NCBI GenBank assembly: GCA_036873135.1
Contig: JAPTYO010000015.1
Location: forward strand, 6,929,387-6,993,386
From: Clarkia xantiana subsp. parviflora
Taxonomy: Eukaryota > Streptophyta > Magnoliopsida > Myrtales > Onagraceae
DNA length: 64,000 nucleotides
Direction of reading: 5' to 3'
In this document: piece by piece, positions 42,047 through 54,624 of the stretch
How positions within the stretch are numbered: position 1 is the first letter of the stretch
How the letters are laid out: the number at the start of each line of letters is the position of its first letter
Made by a program: the position numbers and the translations under genes
The notes under the pieces: generated by a model
Told to the model about the DNA's origin: nothing
What the model saw: the letters and a program-made list of their open reading frames with translations, nothing else
The model's database searches: none

Positions 42047-42592
42047 TGTTTCGACCAAGTTAACGCGGGCTGTCCGCTGAGTAACTTGTCGATGTCTTCA
42101 GGTTGGGTGCGAGCTTGTTTGGGCCAAGTCCGTCTCCTAGGGTCGTGCACGGGCCTTTGCCTTCGTCTTCAAAATCGCACTAAGTCCTTCGGGCTCTCTC
42201 GCTGACTGTCCGTCCGTACCTGCAAGAGGAGCATTACCGAGCAACTCCCGTGGAGAGGGGGGAGGTGCTTGGTGCGCTCACTCCGACGGTCAACATTAGA
42301 CAGTTCTAGAGAGAGAAAGTTAGAGAGAGGTCAGAGCTCTTCTCAATTCTCACCCAAAGTGACTTGAAAATGTTTACCCCCAAGGTGGCTATTTATAGGC
42401 AACCTTGGACGGTAAGCCGGTTTTGACCCGGTTCAATGTGGAAATGTGAACCGGGATGCAGGGGAGAGCTTTGGGAAGAGGACTCTGACGCGCGTCTCAG
42501 GCGGCTGTCACGAGCGGGACGCGCGCGCCTTGTAACGGGGGGTCCCCGACGTATAGGAGTTACTTGAAAATCGGGTCTCCGTATACGTAGGG
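42047..42592 (-). repeat. Truncated LTR (D) related to element C
   Basis: Starts TGTTTCGACCAAGTTAACGC and follows the LTR of C through TAGAGAGAGAAAG, the TATA box (near 42388-42397) and AACCGGGATGCAGGGGAG, then breaks off near 42592. The last third and the internal region are missing. Confidence 0.85.
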
Positions 42593-43218
42593 AATTTTTT
42601 TTTTATACTAAACATAGATTTTTCATTTAAGTTTATAAGTGTTTAGCTATAAATAAATAGTATACACATACTGATATTTTTAAACATTCCATATTAATAT
42701 TTACTGCATAACATTAATGTTAATGTATAATATTTATTAAACATATATATCATAAAATTATTAAAGGTAATATATATACATGCATAATAATGTCTAAACT
42801 ACTCAAATTTTAAGTATTTCAAACAACTTTTTAAAAAAATACATTTATTTAAAAAAATAAATATTTAAAATTATAATTCATTAGCTGTAATATAAAAATA
42901 ATACAATTGGTGGAAGTTAAGCATAAAATTACCTAATATTTTTGTTTTTGTTTTTCTAAAGAAAACCCTAGTTTTGTTAAAGTAACGACCACCCCATATT
43001 GACCTAGAGTCACCTCTGTTTTATTGGTCGTTTCATTCTTCCATTGATATGCATGCAACCTCTAGGCTCTAGCTATTTCCCTCACGCTGTTGGAGCTTCG
43101 ATCGCCTATATATATATATATTAAAGCACATGTAATTTGAATATTTAAATATCTAATATTATATATATCAAAACAATTTATTACCGTGATATTGTAAGTA
43201 AAATAAATTTTAACTCTA

Positions 43219-43336
43219 AATTTTTTATGAAGATGCTCCATGAGAACTTGAAGGTTGACATCATTAGTGAATATTATGTCGGATCTAGAATTGTATGTGG
43301 CTGATGGGTTGAGCTTAGCCAACAGGAACTTTGCCT
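43219..43336 (-). pseudogene. Captured last exon of a SEC23 gene
   Basis: Reads (A)[15 protein letters not shown] and [19 protein letters not shown]. It matches the conserved C-terminus of SEC23, the inner-coat GTPase-activating protein of COPII vesicles that bud from the endoplasmic reticulum. A splice acceptor AG (minus strand, 43337-43338) precedes it. The segment between TYNS and SDIIFT is shorter than usual in plants, and the last residues differ. The rest of the gene is absent, so this is a transduplicated fragment, in the same orientation as the Helitron. The family identification rests on recognition of the conserved motif. Confidence 0.75.
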
Positions 43337-43639
43337 GGTAATCAACAACACCGCCGGTAAAAAATTAGCATGCAGAAATATTAGCAATTTTTTAAATCTC
43401 TTATAAAAAAAACCATTGAAAGGTTATTACAACCTCAAAGTGATCGACTAAATGGAGGTCTCTACAACTGAGATAAATAGGAGTAGAGTAGAGACTACTG
43501 ACATGTGATCCAATCTAGGGACGGGAAAGCATCATGTGATTATCATCTTCCATCAACTCATATGTTTAATATGGGAAAAGATTAATGAGGGAAGATAGAT
43601 TAACGAAAGGAAAATATAGGTAGGAATTAGAGTCCTTAC

Positions 43640-43733
43640 TGCGGACAGATACCGCCATGACGTCGAGGTATCCCCATCCGATCGGCCATCTCCAATGAAT
43701 TCCTGAATCCTCTCTAGCTTGTGCAACAGAAAC
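43640..43733 (-). pseudogene. Exon-like fragment, unidentified
   Basis: A GC-richer island between a minus-strand AG (43734-43735, TTTCTTAG) and GTAAGG (43634-43639). One open frame reads FLLHKLERIQEFIGDGRSDG. No family was recognised. It could be another captured exon, perhaps from a different gene than SEC23. Confidence 0.35.
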
Positions 43734-44211
43734 CTAAGAAACACAGCTACACACCTAGCAATATTGGGCAAGAGTGTATAGTCAAGATTGATCTTTAGGC
43801 ACCAGAAAATTTGAAAACATCATTTCATCGATATATATAGTAGCCCAAAATTGACTTTGGATCTTGGACAAAAAAAAAAAAAAAATCGACTTTGGATCGT
43901 TATGTTGGGCGGAACGTTGTCAACACTAATGGACAGTAAATCCGGGGCGCTCCGAATTGCTTTCTCAAGCTTATAATATATAGATTGTCTCGTGAAGTTT
44001 TGTTTGTCTTATTTATATCATTATTATATTTATAAAGTATATATATGTTTCTTTATTTTTAGTGTAAATTTAGTAACTATATAACTCTCGTGAAGTTTTG
44101 TTTTAATATTCTCATTTATTTTGTGCATTAAGACTTATATATATTTCATACAATCTATTATTATAATTATATATGTATATTTCTTGATTTATTATTTTCT
44201 ATGTATATAGT
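43734..44211. other. AT-rich Helitron interior, no gene
   Basis: No coding signal. A duplication of CTCGTGAAGTTTTG (43989 and 44089) and TCGACTTTGGATC (about 43850 and 43887). Confidence 0.45.
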
Positions 44212-44471
44212 GCTTACGTGGCGGCCTACGGTCTTCCGGAACCAAACTGTATAGACAATGATTTTAAAAGGAAACTTTCAATTAATTTGTTTCTTTAAAT
44301 TGCGTAGAGACCAAAATAGGATATAAAAATACTTCTTAATTCTGAATCAATCAATATTATGTATCTAAATTTAGAGAACCCCTATTAAATTCCGATTAAA
44401 TTAGGCAACGCTGACTGGACAAACTGTCCACGTGTCAGTCAGAAGGCTTCCCATGCCGAATTAATATAATA

Positions 44472-45239
44472 CTAGCCACTAACCCCGCGCACCGCGCGGG
44501 GAAAACTTTCAAATAACATTTAAAAATTAATTTATTAAAATTTTATATATTATTTTAATAATAATTAATAATAATATATTAATTTAATTAAAGTATGTAA
44601 TACTAATTATTATTTAAAATATTTAATAGTCGTGAAATAATCAACATTATATATCATTTTACATAGGATGAATAACTAATATAATATAAAACTTGCAATT
44701 TTAACATCTACTCATTTTTGTTTGTTTATATTTATTGAATAATTTAATTTTTTTTCTTGTTTAAATTTGTTAATAAGTATCTATTAATTATTTTACATAT
44801 TTCACACGAGTGAATAAATAAATTATAATATTAATTTAATTAACAAAAATTATGAAATTAAATTCACAGTTATAGGATATAATATACATATACCTATTAA
44901 ATAAGTTAGAATTATATAATAAAATTAATAAACTCATTATATATATATAACTATCTTTGGATGATAATCATAGTCGTTTACTATTGATAATTTATCTATA
45001 CATAAAAAAAAATGCATCTTTATTTACAAATTTTTTATTTATTTAGAATCTTTTAAGTATTAAATTATTAATTTTCTTCAAACTACGCCCTAAAAAGTGT
45101 AGATGCTTTTTTAATATTCTATCCGGAATCACGTATCTTTCTTCTAATGCTAAAGAAAATTTAGAAAATTGTAATAATCAAATTGCACCATCTCCATAGT
45201 AAATACATATAATACAAAATTTAGTGCACATTTTTAAAG

Positions 45240-45284
<45 letters not shown>

Positions 45285-46747
45285 TACATATTTTTTTACA
45301 TAATTTTTCTAACTTGTTAGCAATTTAGCATAAATAACATGAAGATTCCGCTTAGGTAATAGCCAAATTATTTTTAAAAAATACTATTAACAAATTATAC
45401 GAACTCGAATTTCATATGAATAAAAATCAAGTTGCATATCGTGAGGGTGTTGAAGGCGAGCTCATTGGTCCACCTACAAAAAGTTTCAAAACATAGACAA
45501 ATAAGTAAAAAATATATACAGTTAAATTATCAAAACAGTACAAAATTAAATAAGAAATTATGGTATTTGAGATACACTGCATATAATAGAATTATGTAGT
45601 GATGAACTATTTGAAACTTTAGTTCACCATGAACATGTTTATAATTAGAAATGGCGTAACCATGTAACAATGGTGTGGTGGTTCAGCGCCTCATCCCTTA
45701 ATCATAGGTCAGGGGTTCAATCCCCGCTAGTGACCATCCGGTGCGAGTGGGGATTAGTCTAGGTGTGGAGCAAGCAAATAAATTACTAAAAACATGTTAT
45801 ATAAAAAACATTAAACAACATTTCACTTGTTATTGTGAACATACACCAAACCAAAACTATATAAAAATAACATACACCAAACCAGAACTATATATACTTA
45901 TTAATAAGTTTTGTCACTTACATATATATCCAATTAAAATATTAATTTTAATATCTAATTGATCATGCAAGAATCACTTACCGGACAACCACAGCAACTC
46001 TTGTGATATCTTATTAGAGTTCAAAACTGCAGGAAAAAAAGGATAAAAAATGACCAATTCTAGTAATATCTTATTAGAATTCAACCATATATAAATAAAT
46101 AAATAAACGAAGCGTTACTTGATAAATTATTGCTGCCGAACTGAGAATTTGCCACATCATAATCGAAGAAGACACATATATAGCTAGGTCGTAGGTTTCC
46201 ACTGACAAAAAGAAAGGTATGTTTACCGTATATATATAACGTTTTTAGATATTAAATATTATAATAGTTATTTATTATTCTAAATATATACCTAACTATA
46301 TAATTTATTTCTATCTGTAATATGACAATATAACGTACATCAATATTGTATATTGTGTTACTATATAACATATATATACCGTCAATTTGTCAGACCAATA
46401 TTAATTAAATATTATAATAGTTATTTATTATTCTAGATATATATATAGTCTTCCGAATTTAACAATTTTTTTTGTTTATTATTCTATATATATGTCTTGC
46501 TTATGTGGCGACCTATAGTCTTCCGGAACCAAACTGTATAAATAATGAATTTAAAAGGAAACTTTTAATTAATTTGTTTCTTTAAATTGCGTAGAGACCA
46601 AAATATGAGATAAAAATACTTCTTAATTTTCAATCAATCAATATTTTGTATCTATATTTATAAAACCCAAATTAAATTAGGAAACGGTGACTGAACGAAC
46701 CGCCCACGTGTCAGTCAGAGGGCTTCCGATGCCGAATTAATATAATA
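44472..46747 (-). mobile_element. Helitron array unit 1 (2.3 kb)
   Basis: The 3' end at 44472 reads (minus strand) CCGCGCGGTGCGCGGGG, then TTAGTGGCTAG. The right end (46499-46747) is the 5' module, stopping at CCGAATTAATATAATA where unit 2 begins. The interior is AT-rich with (AT)n at 45244-45282 and a SINE-like insert. No Rep/helicase. Confidence 0.8.
45651..45775 (+). mobile_element. tRNA-derived SINE-like sequence
   Basis: A perfect RNA polymerase III B box GGTTCAATCCC (45714-45724) lies downstream of an A-box-like GGTGTGGTGGTTCAGCG (45672-45688) at tRNA-like spacing. This is followed by non-tRNA sequence GTGCGAGTGGGGATTAG. There is no complete tRNA fold. A SINE head is the best reading; tail and target duplication were not resolved. 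Confidence 0.5.
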
Positions 46748-47264
46748 CTAGCCACTAATCCCGCGCACCGCGCGGGTAAAAATTAGAAATAAATTAAAAC
46801 TAAAATAATAAGCTTTCTTAATTTGATGAATATGTAATATTATTTGAAAATTTTAATAATTTTTTTTGGATATAAACTAATTATTAATAATGCATTTGTT
46901 TAATTAAATTATTTAATACTAAATATTATTTAAAATATATCATAATAGTAGTGAAATAATCAACATTATATATCATTTTTTATAAGACTACAAATGATAT
47001 AATAAAAATGGAAGTAATAATATTGTGTTTAGCGTTAAAATTTTTTTTAAAATAAAATCGTTGCCACCTTCTAATTGAATAAATAAGAGTGTACAAAAAA
47101 AGTAGTCAATATTTATGTATATATAAATAATGTGGTATTTACACAAAATTTGAGTTAATTAATTGAAGTAGAAAAAGTGCTAGATTACAAAATAAAAATA
47201 AAAATACCCCCAGTAGAATAATAATAATGCAGTAAAAGAAAATACTTGCCACCATGTAATTTCT

Positions 47265-47486
47265 TTAATTTGCAAACCTAGGCACCTTGTAAATTGATTT
47301 GGCCTTATCTGGGTCCCTAGCAATAACGTCGTCAGTAATTATTATTGTAAAATTCCTGTGTAAGGCACGATAAATGAAACCACGAACATACTTAGAAACC
47401 ACGATATGGTGACTATACTTATGGTTTTGGAAGTTGGAAGCGTACTTTAATATTCTTTGGACTCGATGTTGCAGAGAATGAGACAC
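47265..47486 (-). pseudogene. Possible captured gene fragment, unidentified (73 aa)
   Basis: The frame is less AT-rich than its surroundings and reads like protein (RVQRILKYASNFQNHKYSHH, ITDDVIARDPDKAKSIYKVP). No family was recognised and there are no clear splice sites. It lies in the same orientation as its Helitron. It could be a host exon or chance. Confidence 0.3.
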
Positions 47487-48154
47487 TCTTTAGTGAGCTA
47501 CTTGCGCATATTTATATTAAAAATATATTGTCCCTAATATTTTAACGAATGACTATAAATTTTTAAATTTTATTTATATGGAAGATAGGAGTATATAAAC
47601 TGACATATATTTTGCAAATTTTTATTTTATAAAAAATCTAGCTAATACCGATAGCTGTCTCATATATTCAATATCATTTAATACCGATTTCGGTCGTAGG
47701 TAAACACCTTTTTTTTATAGTGTGATGTGGAAGTTTCGTATGGCACATTCCTTTGATTCTGGTGAGTTTTAAAGCTCAAAATCACGAATTACTGATTTTA
47801 CCGCATATAAGTATTTAATTTAATCGAACAAAATTAAACATCACACTATATATATATATATATATATTTTTTTTTTTTGCCAACACCCTTCCAAATAGTG
47901 AATCTGAAATATGAGTTGTGCACCTTCATTATATAAAGGAAAAACGAAATTGCATATTTTTAATAATTTTTCACGGTGTAAAACCAATTAAATTCATGAC
48001 TTTTTAGTGGGTTTCTGAACCACTATAACATATTGCATGATTCACATATTATATATCTATGTTATATTGTGAAGAGTATTAAAAGTACATTATTAAGTAT
48101 ACACGTAAGAAAATGCTTAACTACGTACGTACAAATATAATCTCCATGCAATAG

Positions 48155-48450
48155 AGGTTGGTGAGGTAAGTATCATCGATATCCATAATCCAAGCATCCT
48201 TGCCATCTCGACTCTCGAGATACCTCAATCCCATCCACGTATCTTATAATCTCCTCAACAACAACAACACCGATGGAATGCCCCACACTGTTGCGGTGGG
48301 TGGGAATGCCAATTACATTGCATTGATAGACCCGCGACACATGCATATCAAGCTCCCTTCCTCATCAGCACGTTTATGGATTAAATTTTACACCGCCATC
48401 CATCGAAGTTATGGCAATCCTGTCAATCAAGCATATAATATAATAAAATT
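48155..48450 (+). pseudogene. Possible captured gene fragment, unidentified
   Basis: A GC-richer block in an AT-rich Helitron. One plus-strand frame reads LSRYLNPIHVSYNLLNNNNT, MPHTVAVGGNANYIALIDPR, RLWIKFYTAIHRSYGNPV. No family was recognised; the opposite strand is also possible. Confidence 0.3.
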
Positions 48451-49251
48451 AATATCAATGATACATTTGTGAAAAAGAAGAGTACGTATATTATAACTAT
48501 TCTTCGTTGTTTGAAAAAGAACTATAAAAAGAAGATAAAAACTAACATTAAGATAATGTATGTGGAGAAAACTATAGCAAAACCCTAGGGGCTCGATATT
48601 TGGAAGCCCACGTCTTGAAACCATAGAGACCTAATGTGTATATATATAATAGTGTCTTGGAAGAGTTTGTTGCCGATATTTAAATATATTGAATATAATC
48701 TACCATATTATATTATCGTATAATATATTTATTTTGCAATTATGTATTTAGTTATTATCGTGATTGGGATAGTTACTTGATTTGAGTTCAATATTTTTTT
48801 ATTAATATATATTTAGTATATTGTGTAGCATTATAGTATATTTTTTTGTACTTTCTTTATTCCCTATTGTAGCATTAACGACTCTATTATGCATGTCGAA
48901 CTTTTTTAGAATTATTATATAATTATATTAGTGATTAATTATTATTATTGCTTTACTTACTATCAATGTGCTTATTCTTTATATATTTAATTAGAAAAAG
49001 AACGCTTACGTGGCGGCCTGTGGTCTTCCGGAGCCAAACTGTATAGATTTACTATTTAAAAGGAAACTTTTAATTAATTTGTTTCTTTAAATTGCGTAGA
49101 GACCAAATTAGGAGATAAAAATACTTCTTAATTTTCAACCAATCAATATTATGTACCTAAATTTAAAAAACCCCTATTAAATTTTGATTAGATTAGGAAA
49201 CGGTGACTACGTGGACTGTCCACGTGTCGGCCAGAGAACTTCCGATACCGA

Positions 49252-50105
49252 TAAAACATGCGTTATATAAATGAAGATTATATTTCCAAATAAAAAAAAC
49301 ACAATATTGACTTGTCTATTACATAAGTTTTACTTTTAATTATAACGTGACAATATAATTTGTCTATGTAATATAATATATATTTTATACAAATTATATA
49401 TTTGATGTATTATAATCTTATTTATTAGTAATAACAAACGCTTTAGAAACGATTAACAATACATATGTGAAGATGGTCTTAATTAAATGATACTACATCG
49501 GACCGTGAATTTTATTATTAATAGTGCTAAGAGAATAATTTAATAAGACACATCATGTATCATAATATTTATTATTATTATTAAATATTAAATCAACTAT
49601 GTATTCTTATATATTTTTGAATAATGTCTACGGTTTGGCGGAAAAAAAAACTACGGTACTAATTATATAATATTAAATCCAAACTTTATTTTCTTAAATA
49701 TTTGAATATAATATAGCTACGTTAATATTATATATATTATAGATACAAAATATATTTTGGGATAATAAACTTAGTAATTAACGTCTCTTATATTATTATT
49801 CCATATATATAATGTTTATTCAATTAATTATACTATATATATACTGCTTACGTGGCGGCCTATGGTCTTCCGGAGCCAAACTGTATAGATAATGAATGTA
49901 AAAGGAAACTTTTAATTAATTTGTTTCTTTAAATTGCGTAAAGACCAAATTAGGAGATAAAAATACTTCTTAATTTTCAACCAATCAATATTATGTATCT
50001 AAATTTAGAGAACCCCTATTAAATTTTGATTAGATTAGGAAACGGTGACTACGTGGACTGTCCACGTGTCGGCCAGAGAACTTCCGATACCGAATTAATA
50101 TAATA
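49252..50105 (-). mobile_element. Helitron fragment 2b (3' end missing)
   Basis: Ends with a full 5' module (49846-50105, CTTACGTGGCGGCCTATGG to AATATAATA). Its left side joins the truncated module of unit 2 at 49251 with no hairpin, so its 3' part was deleted. Confidence 0.65.
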
Positions 50106-53100
50106 CTAGCTACTAACCCCGCGCACCGCGCGGGTAAAATTTACTGAAATAAATCTAAAATTAAAATTGTTAATTTATGTTAATTTTTTAATTGTATCAA
50201 TAATCATTTTAAAAGTTAATATATTTTCTTAGAATATTCATCTTTATCTATTTTTTTATACCTTTATGATATATATTTGAATTTATATTTATTATAAAAA
50301 TATAAATATATTATTATTTATAGTATTAAAAAATCAATAAGAATACATGTATTAGATGAATAGTTTGTCTTTTAGTAGAAAGATATATTAACCAAATCTA
50401 ATTTATGCATTTATAACATAAATATTCACAATACTCAGTTACTTACAACCAAACATAAAAATCAAGTGTTACCTTCTAATCTTAAATTGCAATGACTCAA
50501 AGGTCCTATCAAATAAAAAAAATGAATAAATGCCAACAAATAACAATATCAAAAGTTTAAAAATAATCATATTATTTTTCTTAATAAATAATCTTTTACT
50601 ATTTTATACAACATAATAATGATACATATAATATATATTATTCCTTTTAAATTAATAAAATATTAAATAATAACCAAACTTATAGATATTTGTATAATAT
50701 AATCTTAGTGCTTACATTACACTACAAAGAAATTTATTCAATTATCAGTAGATGGATATCTTAACTTAATTGGATAAATAGTGCGGTCTACCATTAAATT
50801 GGAACTTCTAAACAACCTTATCAAAAACGAAAAATAATGTTGAATGACCTCAAAATCACACACATATAATCAAACAAACCACCATAAGATATACCAAAGA
50901 ACATATATATATTTGCCCAAGCATGATCAAACGGTGTTGGGTTAAGCTAAGGGGGATTTTTTGGAGGCTTGAAACATTCGTATGTGTTATGTAAACTTTA
51001 ACAACCAATTTTTTATATCAATACTTACTGAAACCCTCATATCAGCCTCAGTTTTAGTAGGCTTGTTCAGTATCTCTGCTTGAGCAACGTCCATATCAAC
51101 TTGTTATATATTTGCCACCCACTTGAACTTGTTTATCAGCTAGCTATTTGCAACCACAATTGATATGATATTATATCAGTCAACAAACTAAATCGATGAT
51201 ATCATCGTACCTCATGACACCGTTTGGTGTAATACCAAGGTTGTTCATCAGTCTGTGTCTTGTTTCTTACATGCATCCATGCAACAAAAAAATGTCACTT
51301 CCTGATATTAATTTATAAGTAGATATGTGCATTCGAATCGAGAGTTAGTCAATCAATCGTCTTACATTTACTTTTGAATATTCATCACATATATGCATGC
51401 TCGAATATATATATAATTTTACTGCAAATCAAGCTTGCATCCTCCAACTATGATCTGACAATAGAAGCACAAAGGTTTAGATAAAATAAGGGTACGGAGA
51501 GTTGCCTCGCTAGGTTTATGATATCAAGGGCATGTTAGAAGGCTTATATAATAAAGGCAAAGTTGGATACCTCTCCTAGTTACGGAAGCCATCAACACAC
51601 GCCAACTCTGTATATATTTTTATATTATTTAATAATTAATATTAGTTGACCGAATATTAGTTAGAAAAATTCCATCAACACGTGCCAACTATGCATAAAT
51701 TGTATGAAAATCAAACTAAAAAAAAAAATACGGGTAAGGAATCGAACTATATTAACTCACTTAAGAATTTCAAGTCTGAATACATTCTTGTTCACTTTCT
51801 AGGATCCAAAACCTTTAGGGAACCATTCGAGTATTGGGTATTATGAAACCCAGTCAAGTTAAAAAAAAACGACAAAGCCAAGTTAAATCCAGTTTAAGTA
51901 AAAAATTCAACGCAAAATATCATAGATAGAAGTTCAAAAGCTCGAGTAAAAAATATCAGAGTCTTAATTCAGATCGGTTGATGAAATTCAAGACATCAGG
52001 TATAGCTTTTGAGTCTACAACCTCTTCCTGGTTGCTGCAAATCAAGAAACATGAATTTAGTTCTTGATAATAAAAAAATTATTGATTTGTAGGTTTTTTT
52101 AGCTGAATTCGTAATTAATTAATTAAGAAAACAGTGATCAAATAAAAAGAAAAATACATTAGGTGCCACTAAAACTGGTCGCAATCGGAACGACAATCAC
52201 CAATATTATCACAGCAGCAACCAACTTCTCCTGATGATAAACCTTCGAACTCTTAATCCTCTTGGTTCCATTCTTTATTTAATGAGACGCTACCTGTCCT
52301 AAATCACCACCACTGCGCCCTTCTTGTTGAATCGACATCTAGAGAAATCCTCACCGCCATTAGTTTTGTACAAATTTACCATGAGAGCTCCTCCTTCCAC
52401 TAACGTTTTTGTATTATCATAATCATAATATATATATATAGTATAAAGTATAAACTTAAATTATTTTATTCTATATATCTATTCCCTTTTTTTAACAAAA
52501 ATATTTATATTCCCTAATTCTTATGTTGTGATACCGTTTTATTCATTTATTATTATTTTTATTATATAATATATAGTATAAATTTATAATATTTTATATA
52601 TATATTGAAAGGTCAATTAGGTGATTTTATGTTATTAGTAGATTTGCTTATCATCTGTAAATTTATTTGAAAAAAGCAAAGGAAAATATATTAATTAAGA
52701 AAAATTATAATATCATAAACAAATTAATACAAACATAATAAAATTTGAAATAAAAGTATGTACCTTATACATACGATAAATCACCTGCAAAAAGAAAAGC
52801 GGGTCTAGAACAACATTAGTTTATCCGAGTAAGAATTTAAAAAAAAATTGCAAAAAAAACTATATTCAAACATTTACATATGAAATCTATCGTAAATGTT
52901 GACAATAAAAAGATATTTCTATATAGTAGATAAATATATAGAACAACAGGTTTCTTAGAATTCTTGGCACTTACATGGTCATCATCGACATGGATGGACA
53001 TTAAGAAAGACGATCAGATATGAACAGAGTCGATAGGTATTACTTAAATCTTTGTGAATGGAGTACTCCACAAATCGGCACACACTCTTAAAAACATATA

Positions 53101-53796
53101 AATATGTGATGTATATAAACACGTTTATGTATACAAATAACAAATTGATTGGATAAGAATTGAAGCAATATTATGATACGAAAAAAATGAATTGCTTGGA
53201 AATAAAAAACTACACTGAATGAACATCTACGTGAATATATAAACCGAGAGTAGAAGTCAATGAATATATAAAGTTAGCGTTTGACTTACATAAATAATTA
53301 ATTTATAGAAAAATAAAGCAAGTTTAGGGTTGATTTCTCTTATACGACAAACTTCCTATTCAACATATGTAGCTTTAATATATTTTATTATTTATTATTC
53401 TATATATATTATCTAAATAAAGCATGTTTAGGGTTTCTCTTATACGACAAATTTGACAATATATATTTTGAATTCATCTTCCTAAAATCTACATATATAT
53501 TAATGTAGGTTAAATATTTTTTATTATTTATTATCTGCTTATGTGGCAGCGTATGGTCTTCCGGTGCCAAACTGTATAGATAATGAATTTAAAAGGAAAC
53601 TTTTAATTAATTTGTTTCTTTAAATTGCGTAGAAACCAAAATAGGTGATAAAAATACTTCTTAATTTTCAATCAATCAATATTTTGTATCTAAATTTATA
53701 GAACCCCTATTAAATTTCAACTAAATTTGGAAACGGTGACAGGGCGATCTGTCCACGTGTCAACCAGAGGGCTTCCGATACCGAATTAATATAATA
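50106..53796 (-). mobile_element. Helitron array unit 3 (3.7 kb)
   Basis: 3' end at 50106 (hairpin CCGCGCGGTGCGCGGGG, TTAGTAGCTAG); 5' module 53537-53796. The interior has exon-like blocks at 51030-51257 and a GC-richer block at 52140-52400 with no recognised product. No Rep/helicase. Confidence 0.8.
51030..51257 (-). pseudogene. Two exon-like captured blocks, unidentified
   Basis: On the minus strand a block at about 51257-51211 (RLMNNLGITPNGVM) is followed by GTACGA. After about 110 bp, AG (51100-51101) precedes 51099-51030 (DMDVAQAEILNKPTKTEADM), which ends at GTAAGT (51029-51024). Donor and acceptor fit two adjacent exons of one host gene. The gene was not recognised. Confidence 0.4.
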
Positions 53797-54624
53797 CTAG
53801 ATACTAAACCCGCGCACCGCGCGGGATAAAATTAAATTACAGTACAATAATAATGAATTAGAATTTTTAAATCCAAGGCATTTACTAAATACATAGATAA
53901 ACTTAGGTGAATCTTCCGGACATGTATTCCACATATATAAAATTGTTCGCATAACAACGTATTACCTTTTTTTTTTTTCAATTGTATTATTATCTTTGTT
54001 ATTATGTAAAACATATCTCGCATATATATAAACTTTTTTATTGTATAATATATATAGTTTAAATTAACTTTTCAAGCTTTTTATTTTTTTATTTTTTTAT
54101 GAAGTGCGGATTTCGTTTAGGTGACGACTTTAAAAGCTTCGTTATCAAACTATATTGTTTGTCATTAAAATAGAAAATTTTAATTATTTTTTTCTTTATT
54201 TATCTAGAATCTAGATGGCTTATTATTTTGCATATAGAATAAGATAGGAGACACTAATATTTTATAATTTCCAGTTACCTAATATATTATATATGTTGTA
54301 CGAAAAAAAAATTCAAATGAATATAAATTAAAATACATATGTTATCTTAATTTAAAAAATATATAGTATATCAATAAACGTTTTATAAAAAAATTATATG
54401 AGTATTTATCATAAACCTTAAATTAAAATATAGTTGTGTATTAATGTTATATTTGGGGTGGAAATAATAATGTACACGTATGCATAAAAATGTAGCCATT
54501 AGTAACCACCTCATCCAATAATAACATACGAACATTGCATAACTCGTATGTTTGAAGATTGATATTAACCCAACAAAAAAAAATTATATGTACGAATTCA
54601 AATTATTGAAAAAAAAAATCAATT

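Larger units (their letters stand above)
42593..44471 (-). mobile_element. Helitron array unit 0 (3' end lost), carries SEC23 exon
   Basis: The right end (44212-44471) is the family's 5' module: CTTACGTGGCGGCCTACGG, AAACTGTATAGACAATG, TTAATTTGTTTCTTTAAATT, CACGTGTCAGTCAGAAGG, CCGAATTAATATAATA. The left end merges with LTR D without a hairpin. The interior is AT-rich with two exon-like fragments (see separate entries). Confidence 0.7.
46748..49251 (-). mobile_element. Helitron array unit 2 (5' end truncated)
   Basis: 3' end at 46748 with hairpin CCGCGCGGTGCGCGGG and TTAGTGGCTAG. The 5' module (49004-49251) breaks off at CCGAT and lacks the terminal AATTAATATAATA. Two possible captured fragments: a minus-strand frame 47265-47486 (VVSKYVRGFIYRALHRNFTI) and a plus-strand frame 48200-48472 (MPHTVAVGGNANYIALIDP), neither recognised. 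Confidence 0.75.

Noticed and set aside
45660..45740. Functional tRNA gene
   Set aside because: The B box is perfect, but no acceptor stem or anticodon arm could be paired; a SINE head fits better.
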